Part shown: positions 1 to 11,760 of the stretch, piece after piece
How positions within the stretch are numbered: position 1 is the first letter of the stretch
How the letters are laid out: every line of letters starts with the position of its first letter
Assembly: GCA_018894105.1 (NCBI GenBank)
Contig: CM032125.1
Location: 868,001 to 932,000 of the forward strand
Direction: 5' to 3'
Source of the DNA: Jacaranda mimosifolia
Lineage: Eukaryota; Streptophyta; Magnoliopsida; Lamiales; Bignoniaceae
Length of the DNA: 64,000 nucleotides
The notes under the pieces: generated by a model
Database searches by the model: none
Told to the model about the DNA's origin: nothing
The model's input: the letters and a program-made list of their open reading frames with translations, nothing else
Program-made: the position numbers and the translations under genes

Positions 1-209
1 TCTGCTTCATTTGCAGAATCCCTGATTCTTCCTTCCAAAATTTTGGCCTTCTCCGGAAATTCTTCAAGAAAATTTTTCAAGAAGACAATGTTGTTGTGGG
101 TAGATATAAGCTGTTGTTTTCCATGAGTGTAAATGGGATAAAATTGATCAGGATCTTGTAGTATTTGGGCTATGGTTTGTGCAAGTGAAACAAGAGCAGC
201 ATAAGCCAT
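1..209 (-). CDS. R1-type CC-NB-LRR resistance protein, N-terminal part (runs off left edge)
   Basis: The ATG at 209-207 on the minus strand opens a frame that stays open for 69 codons to the window edge. The first residues are MAYAALVSLAQTI, the typical N-terminus of R1 / late blight resistance homolog NLRs, and the translation continues to FLEEFPEKAKILEGRIRDSA, an Rx-type coiled-coil pattern. In the family this domain precedes NB-ARC and LRR domains and signals from the cytoplasm after effector detection. The start is near-identical to that of the pseudogene at 1733-4019, which supports the ATG choice and indicates a tandem array on the minus strand. Only the CC start is visible, so whether the whole gene is functional cannot be judged. 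Confidence 0.8.
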   Translation of the reverse strand, partial: MAYAALVSLAQTIAQILQDPDQFYPIYTHGKQQLISTHNNIVFLKNFLEEFPEKAKILEGRIRDSANEA

Positions 210-1732
210 CATAAATTGAAATGAAGGAAGAATAACAACAGCCAAAAGTACTAGCTTAGAAACAAATGTGTAAGGCAAAGACAGAAAAACACCATCTAAT
301 GAAAACAAAAAAGGATACTTATACATACAAGAACGTATTAAAAATGTTAAGAAGAGTTCAGAGATAGCCTTCTTCAAAACCAATATTTATTATATCATCA
401 AATGACCATATTTTATCATTGAAGAATTTTTTTCAGTAGAATGTCTTCACCATGTCCCTTTTGTAAGTCGGCTTTTAAGGCCAGAGGTTGAAATTTCACT
501 TGGAATAGTCGGAGAAGAAAATTTTGGAAAGAGACTTGATGGATGAATTCTTCAGACAACAGAAGTACAACATATTGAAAGAAAAGACTTGGTACAAAGT
601 TAGTCATTCTTAATTATAAAGTCACTGTGCCACCACCAAGGAAAGCAAGTCATTCTTGTGGGGCATCAATTAATTAATACACTGAGGAAAAGGAGAAGTA
701 TTGTTTTCGAAATGAAAGTTGGCTACTGAACCTTTGTGGCATCTGCACAACCAAACTATACTACCAAACACCATTTTCTTAATGGCAGTGTTAATCACGC
801 TATATACATACATAAATATTTGCATGCTTGAAGACAATCTACCCAGTAGTTGATTGAATTGTTACAACAATTTGTCAAATACAGGCTTTGGAAGCGACAA
901 TGAAACATCTTCCTTCATAAAGTCAGAGTTTATCCTTGTTAGAAAAATAGTAATAGGAGCTTTTAAACGTACATGAATTTAATTGCTTTCCATGAAGAAA
1001 AGTGGAATCTTGATCATGATATAGGACCTGGTCTATGATTTGTTGCAGGTGGAACAACAACTTTAGTTATGGGTTCCTATCTTTCTGATGGATTTGTTTC
1101 TGATTGAATTTTTCATCATAAGTTTCCCACCAAGTCTATTATTCTTCTTTTATCTACCAATAAAGAAATAGTATCAGCTATCGAGTAATTCAATCTTTCT
1201 GACATAGCAACAGGCGTCCTGAATGGATTGTTGAGATTACATATGTGCATAGTACTTAAACACATATACATTGTGCAAGCCAACAGAAAAAAACAGTAAT
1301 TGTTTGAAATGAGTCGGAAATAAAGATTGTATTGCAAAAGGTTCAAGAAACGCTGCAACTACCGCTATCCCTAAGACTTTGTTTGCATTCTCTAATATGC
1401 AATAAAAAGTGTATGATACAATGAAACTTATGTTTGATTATAATTTGTTGCATGACCATGATTAGTAACAAATCTCCTAGACAAGAAAAAGAATCTCACT
1501 TACATAATATATTTGTGGCAAATAAAATATACGAAAATCAGAAAAATTACAAAGAAGAGAAAAGTTATATAGATATGTAAATGATTCAAAACTCTGAAAA
1601 CTCAAAACAGAAAAGAATCAGCCAACAAAACGGACTCACATTTTCAAAACTGTATGAAAGTGTTTACTAGATAAGGACTTCTGATCTAAACTGATTTAGA
1701 TCAGAAGCAGAGTCTGCAATTTGAAAGAGCAC
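210..1732. other. Spacer between two NLR genes; no gene recognised
   Basis: This is AT-rich sequence with only short open frames. The promoter and 5' leader of the edge NLR should lie in its first few hundred bases (minus-strand gene), and the 3' flank of the NLR pseudogene at 1733 in its last few hundred. The stretch 1560-1720 resembles the flank seen again near 16384-16860 and 37330-37410 (short shared stretches around 'ctcaaa..agaa..atcagcca'). I could not assign the short minus-strand frames at about 416-607 and 1116-1358 to any family. Confidence 0.5.
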
Positions 1733-4019
1733 TCACTCAAATTTCCGTTTCTGTATATTATTATAATTCCTGTGACAAATTTGAAAGGCATCATTTCCCC
1801 AACTTTGTTGTTCTCCTTCTATCCGTTTGGCCGACTCCACAAGAGATTCGTTAAATTTGTCAATCTCAATCAGTTCAAGTATTGGAATTTCTCCATTACC
1901 ATCTGGAATCTCAGTTAGAAGCCAACAGCAATAAAGCACTAGGCATTTGAGGTTCGGAAAGTGGCTACTTTCAGTTATCCATTCCCGGAGATCTGATTCC
2001 TCAATTAGCAGAAATGTCAGCTGAGGAAACTCTCCTTCACCTGTTTTCCATTTGTTGCCAATGCAAGCATAATTTCTCAATTTAAGCACTTGAAGATTAG
2101 GCAACGAACCAACCATGGACATACGTTTCCAAGGAAGTCTCCAGCCACTCAAGGTTATCTTTTTCAGCATCATGGGAAAAACAGGATTAAATGTAGGCTG
2201 AAAAAGAAAACCCATGGCTATGATTAATTTTAGTTTTTCGAGTTGATGCAAATATACCAGATTGTAGAGATTAGTGCATGGAACATATCTTTTCCCGGAA
2301 TAAATGATTCCCAATTTCATTAGGTTTGGAATCATTTTCAGGATCTCTTTAGTACATTGGAAATTTTGTACTCCGGAAAGTGTTTGCAAGTTTTCTAGAG
2401 CAAAATTTGGAGCTCCTTCTGGAAAATTCGATAAGGGACCTTCAAATATTAGATGCCTTAATTGTGGCATCCTCCAAATTTCCATTGGCAAAAGTGTTGT
2501 TTCATGAGTTATTAAAGTTTGAAGATTCTGAAGATTTAGTATGGAGGAAGGGACAACAATTTGTTCTTCACCGATTAAAGCAAGGTACCTTAAATTGAAT
2601 AGCTCAAATACTTCAGGAGGGAGTCTGGCAATTGTGAACAGTCTGACATAATTAGGTACCACATCCAATATCCTGAGCAATCTAAAATTTCCTAGACAGC
2701 TCAATGAACTTTCATCATGGGGGAAGCATATAATAGTGAGAATGGTTGTGCCATCAATCTCCTCATGGAAATCCATATCAGAATGAGCAATACTAATGCA
2801 GCGATGGTTATTTACGCATTTCATAGAAGTTCTTGCCAGTATACCTATCCATAACATTTAGAATAAACTTCTCTTCTTGTGCTTTTCCTATGCATAAATC
2901 CCGCGCGAGATCATGGATGCTGCAACTTTTGATCTTGCCATTAGACTTCTTCCTACTAACCAACACAAGATTTCTCTTCACAAGATCCTCCAAATATTCT
3001 TATGCTCCCTCTTCAAGGCTTCTACATCCACTCAGTTTCAGAAGCTACCCATAGTTTGATGAGTTTTGGGACACAGATCTCAAAATCTTCTGGAAAGGCT
3101 CCCATGTATGGAAAACACAGTCTCAAATGATGAGGCATGTGGATGTAACTCAACGATATTATCTTACTGAACTGTTTATCATCTGTAGTATTGATAGCTA
3201 AATTTACATTATCTGCAATATTCGCCATGAAGCTTGAGTCTTACTGACCGTGGATAGAAGTCCTGCAATAAGGGCAGTTGCAAGAGGCAGTCCCCTACAA
3301 CTTCTTGCAATTGTCTTCCCAGTGGTTTCCAATTCAGGAGGACAATGTTCTTGTGGAAACACCTTCTGCTGTAACAAATTCCATCTATGATCTACATCCA
3401 CAAAACACATCTCATGAGCAGAGCTAGAAAAGTTGGGATAAGCAGCCACATCGAATAGCCTTATGGTTAATATGATCTGACTTCCATTAAGGTCATTAGG
3501 AAATATCATTTTTACATCATCCCATACCTTTGTACTCCACATATCATCCATTACAATGAGATACCTCCTGCCATTTAATCTTTTGTACACAATTTCTTTC
3601 ATTGATTCAATGCTCTGTCCAGATCTTTCGGGCTCTATAGAAACTAGAAGGCCTGAAAGAATTTCTTGTGCACTATAATCTTGTGATACTGTCACCCAAG
3701 CACGGATCTGAAAGTGCTCCAAAGTTAATGGATCATCCTAGGCATTTTTAACAAGAGTAGTCTTGCCAATACCTCCCATACCAAAAATTGAATTTCTTCA
3801 AAAATAAAATATTCAATAATATCTTCTGCTTTCTTCCAAACTGTTGGCTGTCTCTAGAAAATTTTCAAGAAATGCTTGCAAGAAGATAGCGTACTCATAG
3901 ATAGACATAATTTGTTGTTCGTCATGAAGAGAAATAGGATATTGATCATATTGATCATTAAGCTTATGTAGTAATTTATCTATGGTTTGTGCAAGTGAAA
4001 CAAAAGCAGCATAAGCCAT
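1733..4019 (-). pseudogene. CC-NB-LRR (R1-type NLR) pseudogene 1
   Basis: Read on the minus strand, the order is: CC domain (4019-3790, starting MAYAAFVSLAQTI), P-loop GMGGIGKTTL (about 3780-3746), kinase-2 LIVMDDMWS, RNBS-B GSQIILTIR, GLPLA (about 3280), RNBS-D CFPYMGAFPEDFEI followed by LWVAS, an MHD-like IHDLARDL (about 2915), and leucine-rich repeats from about 2800 to the stop at 1733. It is broken: a stop (complement of CTA at 3738-3740) just after the P-loop, and frameshifts near 3838, 3215, 3000 and 2830. The CC domain is joined almost directly to the P-loop, so the linker present in intact relatives is missing. NLRs of this type detect pathogen effectors; this copy should be inactive. 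The gene appears intronless, as is usual for the family. Confidence 0.9.
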
Positions 4020-4122
4020 CTCTGGAAGAAGAATAGCTACGGGGTTAGCTTAGGAGGTAAAGAAGAGAGAAACTGGGGGAGACTAATTTTGAGAGAGAAA
4101 GAGAGAGACTAAGGGTGTGCTT
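4020..4122. other. Upstream region of NLR pseudogene 1
   Basis: This short leader, on the minus-strand side of the NLR start, contains a purine tract (GAGAGAGAAAGAGAGAGA, about 4091-4108) that reads as a CT-rich 5' UTR on the gene strand. It ends at the duplicated 8-bp site of the adjacent hAT-like element. Confidence 0.4.
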
Positions 4123-5250
4123 TAGGGATGGCAATTTCGAACACGATACGATATCTTGATACGAGTTCGAAATGAAAAAATTGAGTTTGAGTTGACTCAT
4201 TTTGGGTTTAGGTTTAATAAGGTCAACACAAATAAAAATCCAAAGAAAATGGATTGGGTTGGGTTGAATTTCAAGTTACACAAACAACCCAAAATTTGAC
4301 TTTGGGTCACACGACAACCGAACCCACTTGAACCAACTCGAATTAAACAAATAAAATTTAAAATTTTTAGGAGTAAAAAAATAAAATAACAAAATAAATT
4401 TTGAAATTTTGAACAATATCAAAATTACTACTTGGTATTCTTCGGTCTTATTCATTTTCGCAAACATATAGGATGGATTATTATAACTTTATACTGTTTC
4501 TATTGGTTATTTTTTGGTATCCAAGCAAACAAGAAAGTTATTTTATAAAGAGTTAACAAAACACTGCTTTGACTACTGAATTGTCCTACAATTTTTTCTT
4601 AGGCCTTATGTAATGCAAGATTTTGTATATATAAATAGATAGGAATTCTTTCTATTGAGAGGTTATAAAAAATTCAAAAGACTCAAGCAAGTTCTTATGA
4701 TAAATTATGTGTCCAATTAAAATACTTGTTTACTTGTTTGTTTGATAATATATTTTTATTGATCTATATATTGCTTAATTGAATCAATATAAAGTAAAAA
4801 AATAATATCTTTTTAAGAAGTTAAAAGTGAATTTGATTGATATAAAAGATACAAAAATTAAAGAGATTAGATGAATAAAACTTGAGAAAGTATGCTATTT
4901 TTAAAAATAAGTTACTTTGTTATTTCAATATTTTTATAATATTGATATATACTATAAAATAAAAGGAACAAAAATTCCTAAAATTAATATATTATATGGT
5001 TCAGTTAAAATTTTTCTAGAAAGCTTATATCATGAATTTATGATGAGAATTCCTTACTCCTATTTTAATTTATTAATAATTAAGAATAAATAAAATTAAA
5101 AAATAAAAATGTAAAAAAATTTCTAAAAATTGAAATGAAGGTTTGAAATAATTATTTTAAATCAAGTTGGCAGGTTGGATTGGGTGGAATTGAGTTGGCG
5201 AGTTGATCTAATAAAAATCAAGTCGGCCCAAACCTGACCCGATACGATTT

Positions 5251-6624
5251 GGGAAAATTATAATCTTGGTCCTCAAACATAACCACTTATTCACTTTTAT
5301 TCCCTAAACATTGTCGAGTTACACTTTTGTCCTCAAATAACAATTTTCGTCCTTGTTGTTACTGCAAGTGTCAAAACTAATGGAAATAACATGACCACTT
5401 CTTGAGGGAAAACTTGGGAGAATTATAATTTTAGCCCTCGAACATAACCATTTATTCACTTTTAGTCCCTAAACAATCTTCAGTTACAATTTTGGCTAAT
5501 AAAACTATGTGCAAGAAACTGCTAAGCTTCAACATCCATGAGTTCTCTCGCCCATGTTACACGTTTTGAGAGGCAATTACCTGGCCCACAACACTTGTAC
5601 TCATAAAAGCAAGCAATTCCTTCGTTCTTAGTCTTTCCCTAGTTATTCCAACCAATATGTCTAACACAACTGTCCATATATGTGTATGCGTAGACCACCC
5701 TCCCAAAAGGTCCCCATGGCCGTCCTAAATATGTGTACTTTGTCCCTCCATCGCCAGTGACAACACATCTCAGGAATACATTCTAGTTGTCTCTTGGGAA
5801 GATTTTCTGCTCTAAGCTGTTATATATCCAACAGACTTGCAGCAGATATGGCAATGCTCTAAAAGAGCAGTCCCATTACCCCAAAAAAAGAAAAAAAAAA
5901 GTCAATGTAGCAATCCCTCAAATACTGCTTCCCGTAGTGTAAATACAGAGTATCCTGCCAACCAAGAAATTTGCAATTGTGGAATACACAATAATCAGCC
6001 AGCCGTCAGTCTGATTGCTACAGCTTGCCCTGAGCTCTGAGGAGCAGAATTTTAGAAAGTGATGTTTTTAGCAATAAAATCCTCCCCCTCAACAATCGTA
6101 CTCCTACATCCAAATGTCCCAATTGCAATCACTCGCGGTGGTTGGTGGTGGTCAATTTTGGTAGCGGTATTGTTCCACGTCAGCAGTGTATCCTTGGAGC
6201 GGATTCTAGTGAGTGTGATGACATTTTTTGTCTTGGGCACATACACAGGCTGCCGGTAAATTCTAAGCGCCACATGAACTACAGTTCAATGGGTGTTCTT
6301 GAGAGGCACTACATCTATGGCTTCATGCATAGTCTAGTAATCGGCAATGCCATCTTGCACAATCGTAATTACTCAAGAATGCTTAGGGACTAAAAACAAA
6401 TAAGTGGTTATATTTGAGGACTAAAATTATAATTTTCCCAAGTTTTTCCCTCCAAAAGTGGTAGCACATGACCAGTTTCCATTAGTTTTGACGCCTGAAG
6501 TAACAGCAAGGACAAAAATTGTTAAAAAATTGTCAATTTGAGGACAAGAATGTAACTCGACATTGTTTAGGGACTAAAAGTGAATAAGTGGTTATGTTTG
6601 AGTACCAAACTTATAATTGTCTCA
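5251..6624. mobile_element. Pack-MULE with captured pectinesterase sequence
   Basis: Inverted repeats of about 245 bp face each other (5251-5500 and 6380-6624), starting GGGAAAATTATAATCTTGGT on the left and with a closely matching complement on the right. They are flanked by ATACGATTT (5242-5250) and ATATGATTT (6625-6633), a 9-bp target duplication with one change, as expected for Mutator-like elements. Each arm contains two nested copies of the terminal motif (5251-5330 and 5409-5495 on the left). There is no transposase; the interior is a host-gene fragment. It lies inside the hAT-like element, so it is the younger of the two. Confidence 0.75.
5500..6385 (-). pseudogene. Captured pectin methylesterase fragment, intronless
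   Basis: The minus strand encodes [89 protein letters not shown] (in another frame) and FYEYKCCGPGNC, in the order of a plant pectinesterase of the AtPME31 type. These enzymes de-esterify cell-wall homogalacturonan. Several stops (for example after KNITF) and frameshifts break it, and the region around GSVDFIFG is replaced by a T/C run (5881-5900). The covered residues span most of the catalytic domain with no intron, whereas plant pectinesterase genes of this class usually have introns, so the source was probably a processed copy. Confidence 0.85.
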
Positions 6625-7611
6625 ATATGATTTAGGTTGGCCTAGGGTCGAGTATTTTTAGGTTGTCATCAGGTTGGGTTGGGTTAAGGTTGAGAAAATT
6701 AATATTATACCCCTACTTCAACTCAACCCAAACCTTTGCTACCCTACTATGCTTCCTCGTGGAAAATTTTCCCAAATTTTATTTCTTTTGAGTTAAAAAA
6801 TAATCAAGAAGTGGTGCTTGGATGTGAGAATTTTTCTCACTCTTCAAAAAATACTCTTCTCCTTATCCCATCTTTGAGAAATATTCCATGTATCCTCTTA
6901 CAAAATTTCTTTGGACTCTCTCAAAATATGGATTCTTCTTCTCAAGCAAATTTTTGAAATTTCTCCCTTGATTTTTCATCCACTTGTATACATAAGGCTT
7001 AGTTCTATATAATTATTTTATAATGCATAATTTTATTTACCCATAATATTTAAATATTTATTTGAAATTATTTTCATAATATATGTTTATATTTACACAA
7101 AATATGTTTATATTTAAATCATTTTTTTCATAATATAATTATTTACATGCATATATTAACATTTACCTTAAATTAGATGATAATATGTAGTTATAATTAC
7201 ACATAATATTTTTATATTAAAATATTATTATTTTTTTGAGATAGTTATTTTGATGTATATTTAAATTTTTTAAATAAAATTATTGTCATAGTACGTAACT
7301 AATCTGTATGTAATATTTTAATATTTAAATAGAATTATTTTTGTAATAAATAATTATATACATGTAATATTTTTATATTTAAATATAATTATTGTGATAA
7401 TATAATTATTTGCACATATATTATAATATTTCATAATATTATTTTCATAATATATAATTATATTTACACATAATATTTATAATTATTTACATGTATATTT
7501 TAATATCTACAAAAAACTATTTTCCTAGTACATAATTATATTTGCACATAATGTTTTATTGTTTAAACAAAATTATTTTCATAATATATTATTATATTTA
7601 CACATTTTATT

Positions 7612-10128
7612 TGTAAAACCCCTAAAATTCAGTTTTTGGAGAAAATAAGAATTCAGAAATTCAAGATATGGGTTAGTTGGATTTTATGGCTTGAAAAATA
7701 AATAAAAAATACTTAATTGCAAAAATTTTAAAAGTTTTGGTGTCAAAGTGCAATTAAGAAAGACTTGATTGAATCACATTTTCAAAATTTTGGGGTTGCG
7801 TGGCTAATATTTTGGGTCAAAGGGGTTCAAAGTGAGGCACTAACTTAGTCTAGGGGCTGAAATTGAAGTGGGTTAAACCTTTGAGGACCCAATTGGAGGT
7901 TGGGCAGAAGTTTTGGGTCAAAATTGGATTTCAGAAACTAGTCCTATATGTAGCAACTCAACCCCCGATTTTCTTCATTTTTTCTCTATGCAACCACTGT
8001 CTTCCTCCTCCAGCCACCTTCTCCGATGAATGACAAAATCCATCAAGTTATATACCATTTTGCTCCTCTTCTCACGAGGAACACGTTGATACCATACTCT
8101 TCTAAAACCAAGCAGTGAGGCGGCTGGAATTTCAACTCAAAGTTACTGCCATGATGCAGGTGGAGGTTGCACAATCTCCAACGGCTGAAGCTTCAATCTA
8201 AGCCATGGGCTGTGATAGGTTTAGCTCAAGGAGCATCCCAGTTTCCTCAATTTCACAAACCAACCAGCGACGGAGGAGAATTATGAGCGATGGCGTGCGG
8301 CAGTAATAAGGTGACCTAGTTCGATCATTTGGCCAATTGGAGGCCTTCCCAATGGCAAGACTCAAAATTGAAGTGGGATTGGATTCCTAAAGTTGAGAGG
8401 CTTCGATTGGTGGTGGTGTTTCACTTTTTTGGCGACAGTAGATAGTGGTAGACGGCAATGGAGCTGGGATAAATTCTTCAGCTCGTCGTGAGGATCGTAA
8501 CGGTGTTCTCGGTTTGTGATTTCAGTGCTTCTATAGTCAAATCTTGGGTAAAGGAGTTCACATGGAATTATGTTATATATATATATATTACACCATTATT
8601 TCCATAAATCATGTATTATGCCAAGAATGAGGATTTGAGATATGATGTGGTATATATACATTCCATGCATAGACTGTTGTATGGTTTAGTGAACTCGGAT
8701 TTGTACATCATGTGATAAATTTTAAGTTAATTGAGTTAATTAGAGTAATAGAACACAAATTTTGTAAATTTGGGACTTAAGTGACAATAATTGATTAATT
8801 AAGATAATTGGATTCTTATTTCTGATTTTGGATGATGATATGAGGATAATTATATAAATAAGCACTTGATTATGTTCTTTTGTTAATACCGATATAAACC
8901 CATATATATTCCCATATTAATGGCATAACTAGCCGTACCGTAATAATAGTATCGATCAAGACCCTAAATATCATAATGATTGTCTACCTAGTGATTTTGG
9001 GTCTATTAATAGTAAGACTATAATTATTGGAGGTTATTTAGGCTAATTAAGGATTTTGATCGTGGATCTATTCTCTTGGTTAGGAGATGAAGAAGTGGAT
9101 CTCGCGGACTAGTGGTCTGTGATTTCAGATTTTTGAGACTACGGAGGTGAGGATCAGCCAACCTGACACTTCTTATACCTATCGATTTTCTTGATAAGCC
9201 CCTATGAGGGTTGCTACTTGACTTGATTACTGTACTCTATTATTTGTTGAACCCCTGTGAGGGTTATATCTATTTCTGACCTGTGATATGCATCTTGACT
9301 CTTAGATTTTGCAAGTTGTTTGAATTTCTGGTTGTTATTTGTTGATTAACTCTTATACCCCTGTGAGGGATTGATTCCTTGATTTTGCTTGTCACCTGTT
9401 TGGTTTTATTTGGCATTTATGGGAATGAATAATAGGATGTTAATCCTTTCTGAGTGCACGGATTAGCCGTAAGCTCGAAACTCTTAGTTCAAATAACAAA
9501 ATATTAATGACCTTGTTCTGGCATATTCATTTTTTTTTATTCATGCTAGTTAATTCTATTGAGAATTACTGATTCCTCGATAGAACCGTGTACTGCTTTA
9601 TATTTTATCCCTCACTGAGTCCTTAAAACTCACCCTCCCATGCATTCTTAAATATTTTCAGACAGCTATGAATAGTGAAAATGAGGATTGATGCTTGTCG
9701 AAAGAACTGTTTATGATAGGTGTTTGGATATCATTTGATGGTGTCTATGGGATTTGAAACTGTGGACAAGATTGAACTCAGTTGGAAGACTTTTAGCTTG
9801 TATATAATGTTGGCGTGTAGTGTTATCTTAAGTTGAGATATGCCGTTATTTATGAGACTTGAGAATATGAATATATGTTGCACTTCTAGTAGTGTCTCTT
9901 GGAGTTTGAAATTTTGCTGCTTTTGGTTGTACATATTGCGCACTCTGAAATGATCTTTTTGAGTTGGTGCTAAGCTGCTATCACTTGAGTTGTAAAATTT
10001 TGGGTTGCTATGCAATCTTATCAATTGAAATTGAATTTTGGAGGTGCATTTTGGATTTAAACTTTTATGGAAAATATTTGAGTAGCACTTCGGCCTGAAA
10101 GCAGGCACCTCCTGAATAGGGTGCTACA
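7612..10128. mobile_element. Solo LTR of a Ty3/gypsy-type retrotransposon
   Basis: The 2517-bp block starts TGTAAAACCCC and ends GGTGCTACA, imperfect TG..CA inverted ends of the kind seen in plant gypsy LTRs (TGTARCACCC..GGGTGYTACA). Copy B of the surrounding repeat lacks it, which defines the insertion. The adjacent pentamers TTATT and ACATT match at three of five positions, a decayed duplication. No internal coding region or second LTR is present, so it is a solo LTR formed by recombination. It contains three copies of CCCCTRTGAGGG (9199, 9252, 9358). Confidence 0.7.
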
Positions 10129-10803
10129 ACATTGTATTATTTAAATAAAATTATTTCATAATATGTATTTATATTTACACATTATATTTTATTATTTAAA
10201 TAAAATTATTTTTCATAATATAATTATTTACATGTATATTTTAATACCTAAATAAAATTATGGGCAAATGTCATAAATGGTCCATAAAGTTTTAGTTTAA
10301 AATCACTTTAGTCCTCAAACTTTAAAACTTCCTTTTTTAGTCCCTAACATTTGGATTTAGTTTCAATCTAGTCCCTAAGTCAACTTTCCGGCAACTTTTT
10401 GCCCGAAAATTGACCAAGTTTAACATTTTTAAGGGCAAAATTGTCAGTTTATAGTTTTATGTTTCACTTTAGTCCCTATATAAGGTTTTATGTTTCACTT
10501 TAGTCCCTATATAAGATTTTATATTCCAATTTAGTCCCTATGTTACTTTTTTTTTCTTTTTTTCTTTTTATAAATATATGTGCATGTGTGTATATATAAT
10601 TGATACTAATATTATTATTAACATTAAATAATATATTATTGTATATTAATATCATTTGTGATACTATTATAATTAATAATATTAATTGTATGACTAGTGA
10701 TATATTAATAATAATAAAGATTATATTATAATAATTTTAATTATATTCATAATATATAGTATTAATAATATTACAAATATTATTAATATAATTTATTATT
10801 ATT

Positions 10804-10829
10804 ACTACTACTACTACTACTACTACTAC

Positions 10830-10868
<39 letters not shown>
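10804..10868. repeat. Microsatellite (TAC)n then (AAT)n
   Basis: A run of about nine TAC/ACT units is followed by about twelve AAT units. It lies in the left arm of the foldback MULE and is mirrored in the right arm. Confidence 0.9.
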
Positions 10869-10871
<3 letters not shown>

Positions 10872-11029
10872 TTAAATTAATTTTATTATTATTAGTATAA
10901 TTAATCATAAGAATAATAAGATTAATAATAATATAATTAAATATGATATATACTAATAAATAAATATATATAATATATACTAATAAATAAATATAAATAT
11001 ATAAAAAATACTATATAATTATATTTGTA

Positions 11030-11560
11030 TAATAATCCCACCCACCTCTGCGCCCCACACCCTCCACAACCCCCATCCCCATCCCCATCCCCATCCCCAA
11101 TTGTCCCGTAATGTACTATTCCAAGTGGCGCAGCCAAGGCCAAAAGGGTATGCTGGTGGTGCATACCAGCCTGGCGTAGTTGAGAAGATGTAGTATTGTG
11201 GTTGCATGCACCATTAATGCGGGGGCATGCTGCTTGGTGGAGCATTCAGTGCGGTTGAGGGGCTAGGGGCTACTACCTTTCCTCAACCTCCATGGTCGAT
11301 ATGGTCACTTTTGCATGATCTCTTCTCAGGTTCTAATCCACAAGGCGTGATCCAGCCTGGATTAGATCTTACTGGATGAATAAAGAAGAACGCTGGGGTT
11401 TGGGTCGACCAGAATTCAGTTGATGAGCTGATGCCGATGCACCACCTTGGCTAACAAAACTTGAGGTTGAGTTGCAATCAATAGGCCGAGCCTATCGACA
11501 ATTGGGCCGCTGGACATCACATCACTGTCTTGGTCGAGTATCGTTGGGCTGCCCCATATC
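11030..11560. other. GC-rich core of the foldback MULE, probably captured host sequence (unidentified)
   Basis: Base composition changes abruptly from strongly AT-rich arms to GC-rich sequence, including (CCCCAT)n near 11070-11098. Neither strand keeps a long frame and I recognise no protein. Pack-MULEs commonly carry such fragments, so capture of a host gene piece is the simplest reading, but the source is unknown. Confidence 0.45.
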
Positions 11561-11710
11561 AATAATAATACTAATAATATTATATAATTATATTATCATA
11601 ATAATACCATTATTATCATTGAAAATATTAATCTTATTACTCTTATGATTAATTATACTAATAATAATAAAATTAATTTAATATTTATTAGTATCATGTA
11701 TTATTATTAT

Positions 11711-11760
11711 TAGTAGTAGTAGTAGTAGTAGCAGCAGCAATAGTAGTAGTAGTAGTAGTA
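11711..11760. repeat. Microsatellite (AGT)n with (AGC) interruption
   Basis: AGT units interrupted by three AGC units. This is the mirror partner of the (TAC)n at 10804-10830 in the opposite arm of the foldback element. Confidence 0.9.

Larger units (their letters stand above)
4123..6746. mobile_element. hAT-like non-autonomous element (host of a nested Pack-MULE)
   Basis: The left end reads TAGGGATGGCAATTTCGAAC and the reverse complement of the right end reads TAGGGTAGCAAAGGTTTGGG, an imperfect inverted repeat with the TAGGG..GGCAA character of hAT elements. Flanking octamers GTGTGCTT (4115-4122) and CTATGCTT (6747-6754) differ at two positions, compatible with an old 8-bp target-site duplication. 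Subterminal tracts rich in GGGTT/CAACCC (about 4200-4270, 5160-5240, 6635-6745) support a single element. No transposase is visible. The middle is AT-rich and is interrupted at 5251-6624 by a MULE-type insertion. The ends are moderately certain. Confidence 0.5.

Noticed and set aside
416..607. Minus-strand frame of 63 codons upstream of NLR pseudogene 1
   Set aside because: No recognisable domain or homologue inside the window; composition fits chance in AT-rich DNA.
1116..1358. Minus-strand frame of 80 codons with some protein-like sequence
   Set aside because: Could not be assigned to a family and has no promoter or partner exon; left as spacer.
10937..11245. Minus-strand frame with Gly/Asp repeats in the foldback MULE
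   Set aside because: Produced by the (CCCCAT)n repeat; no domain outside it.
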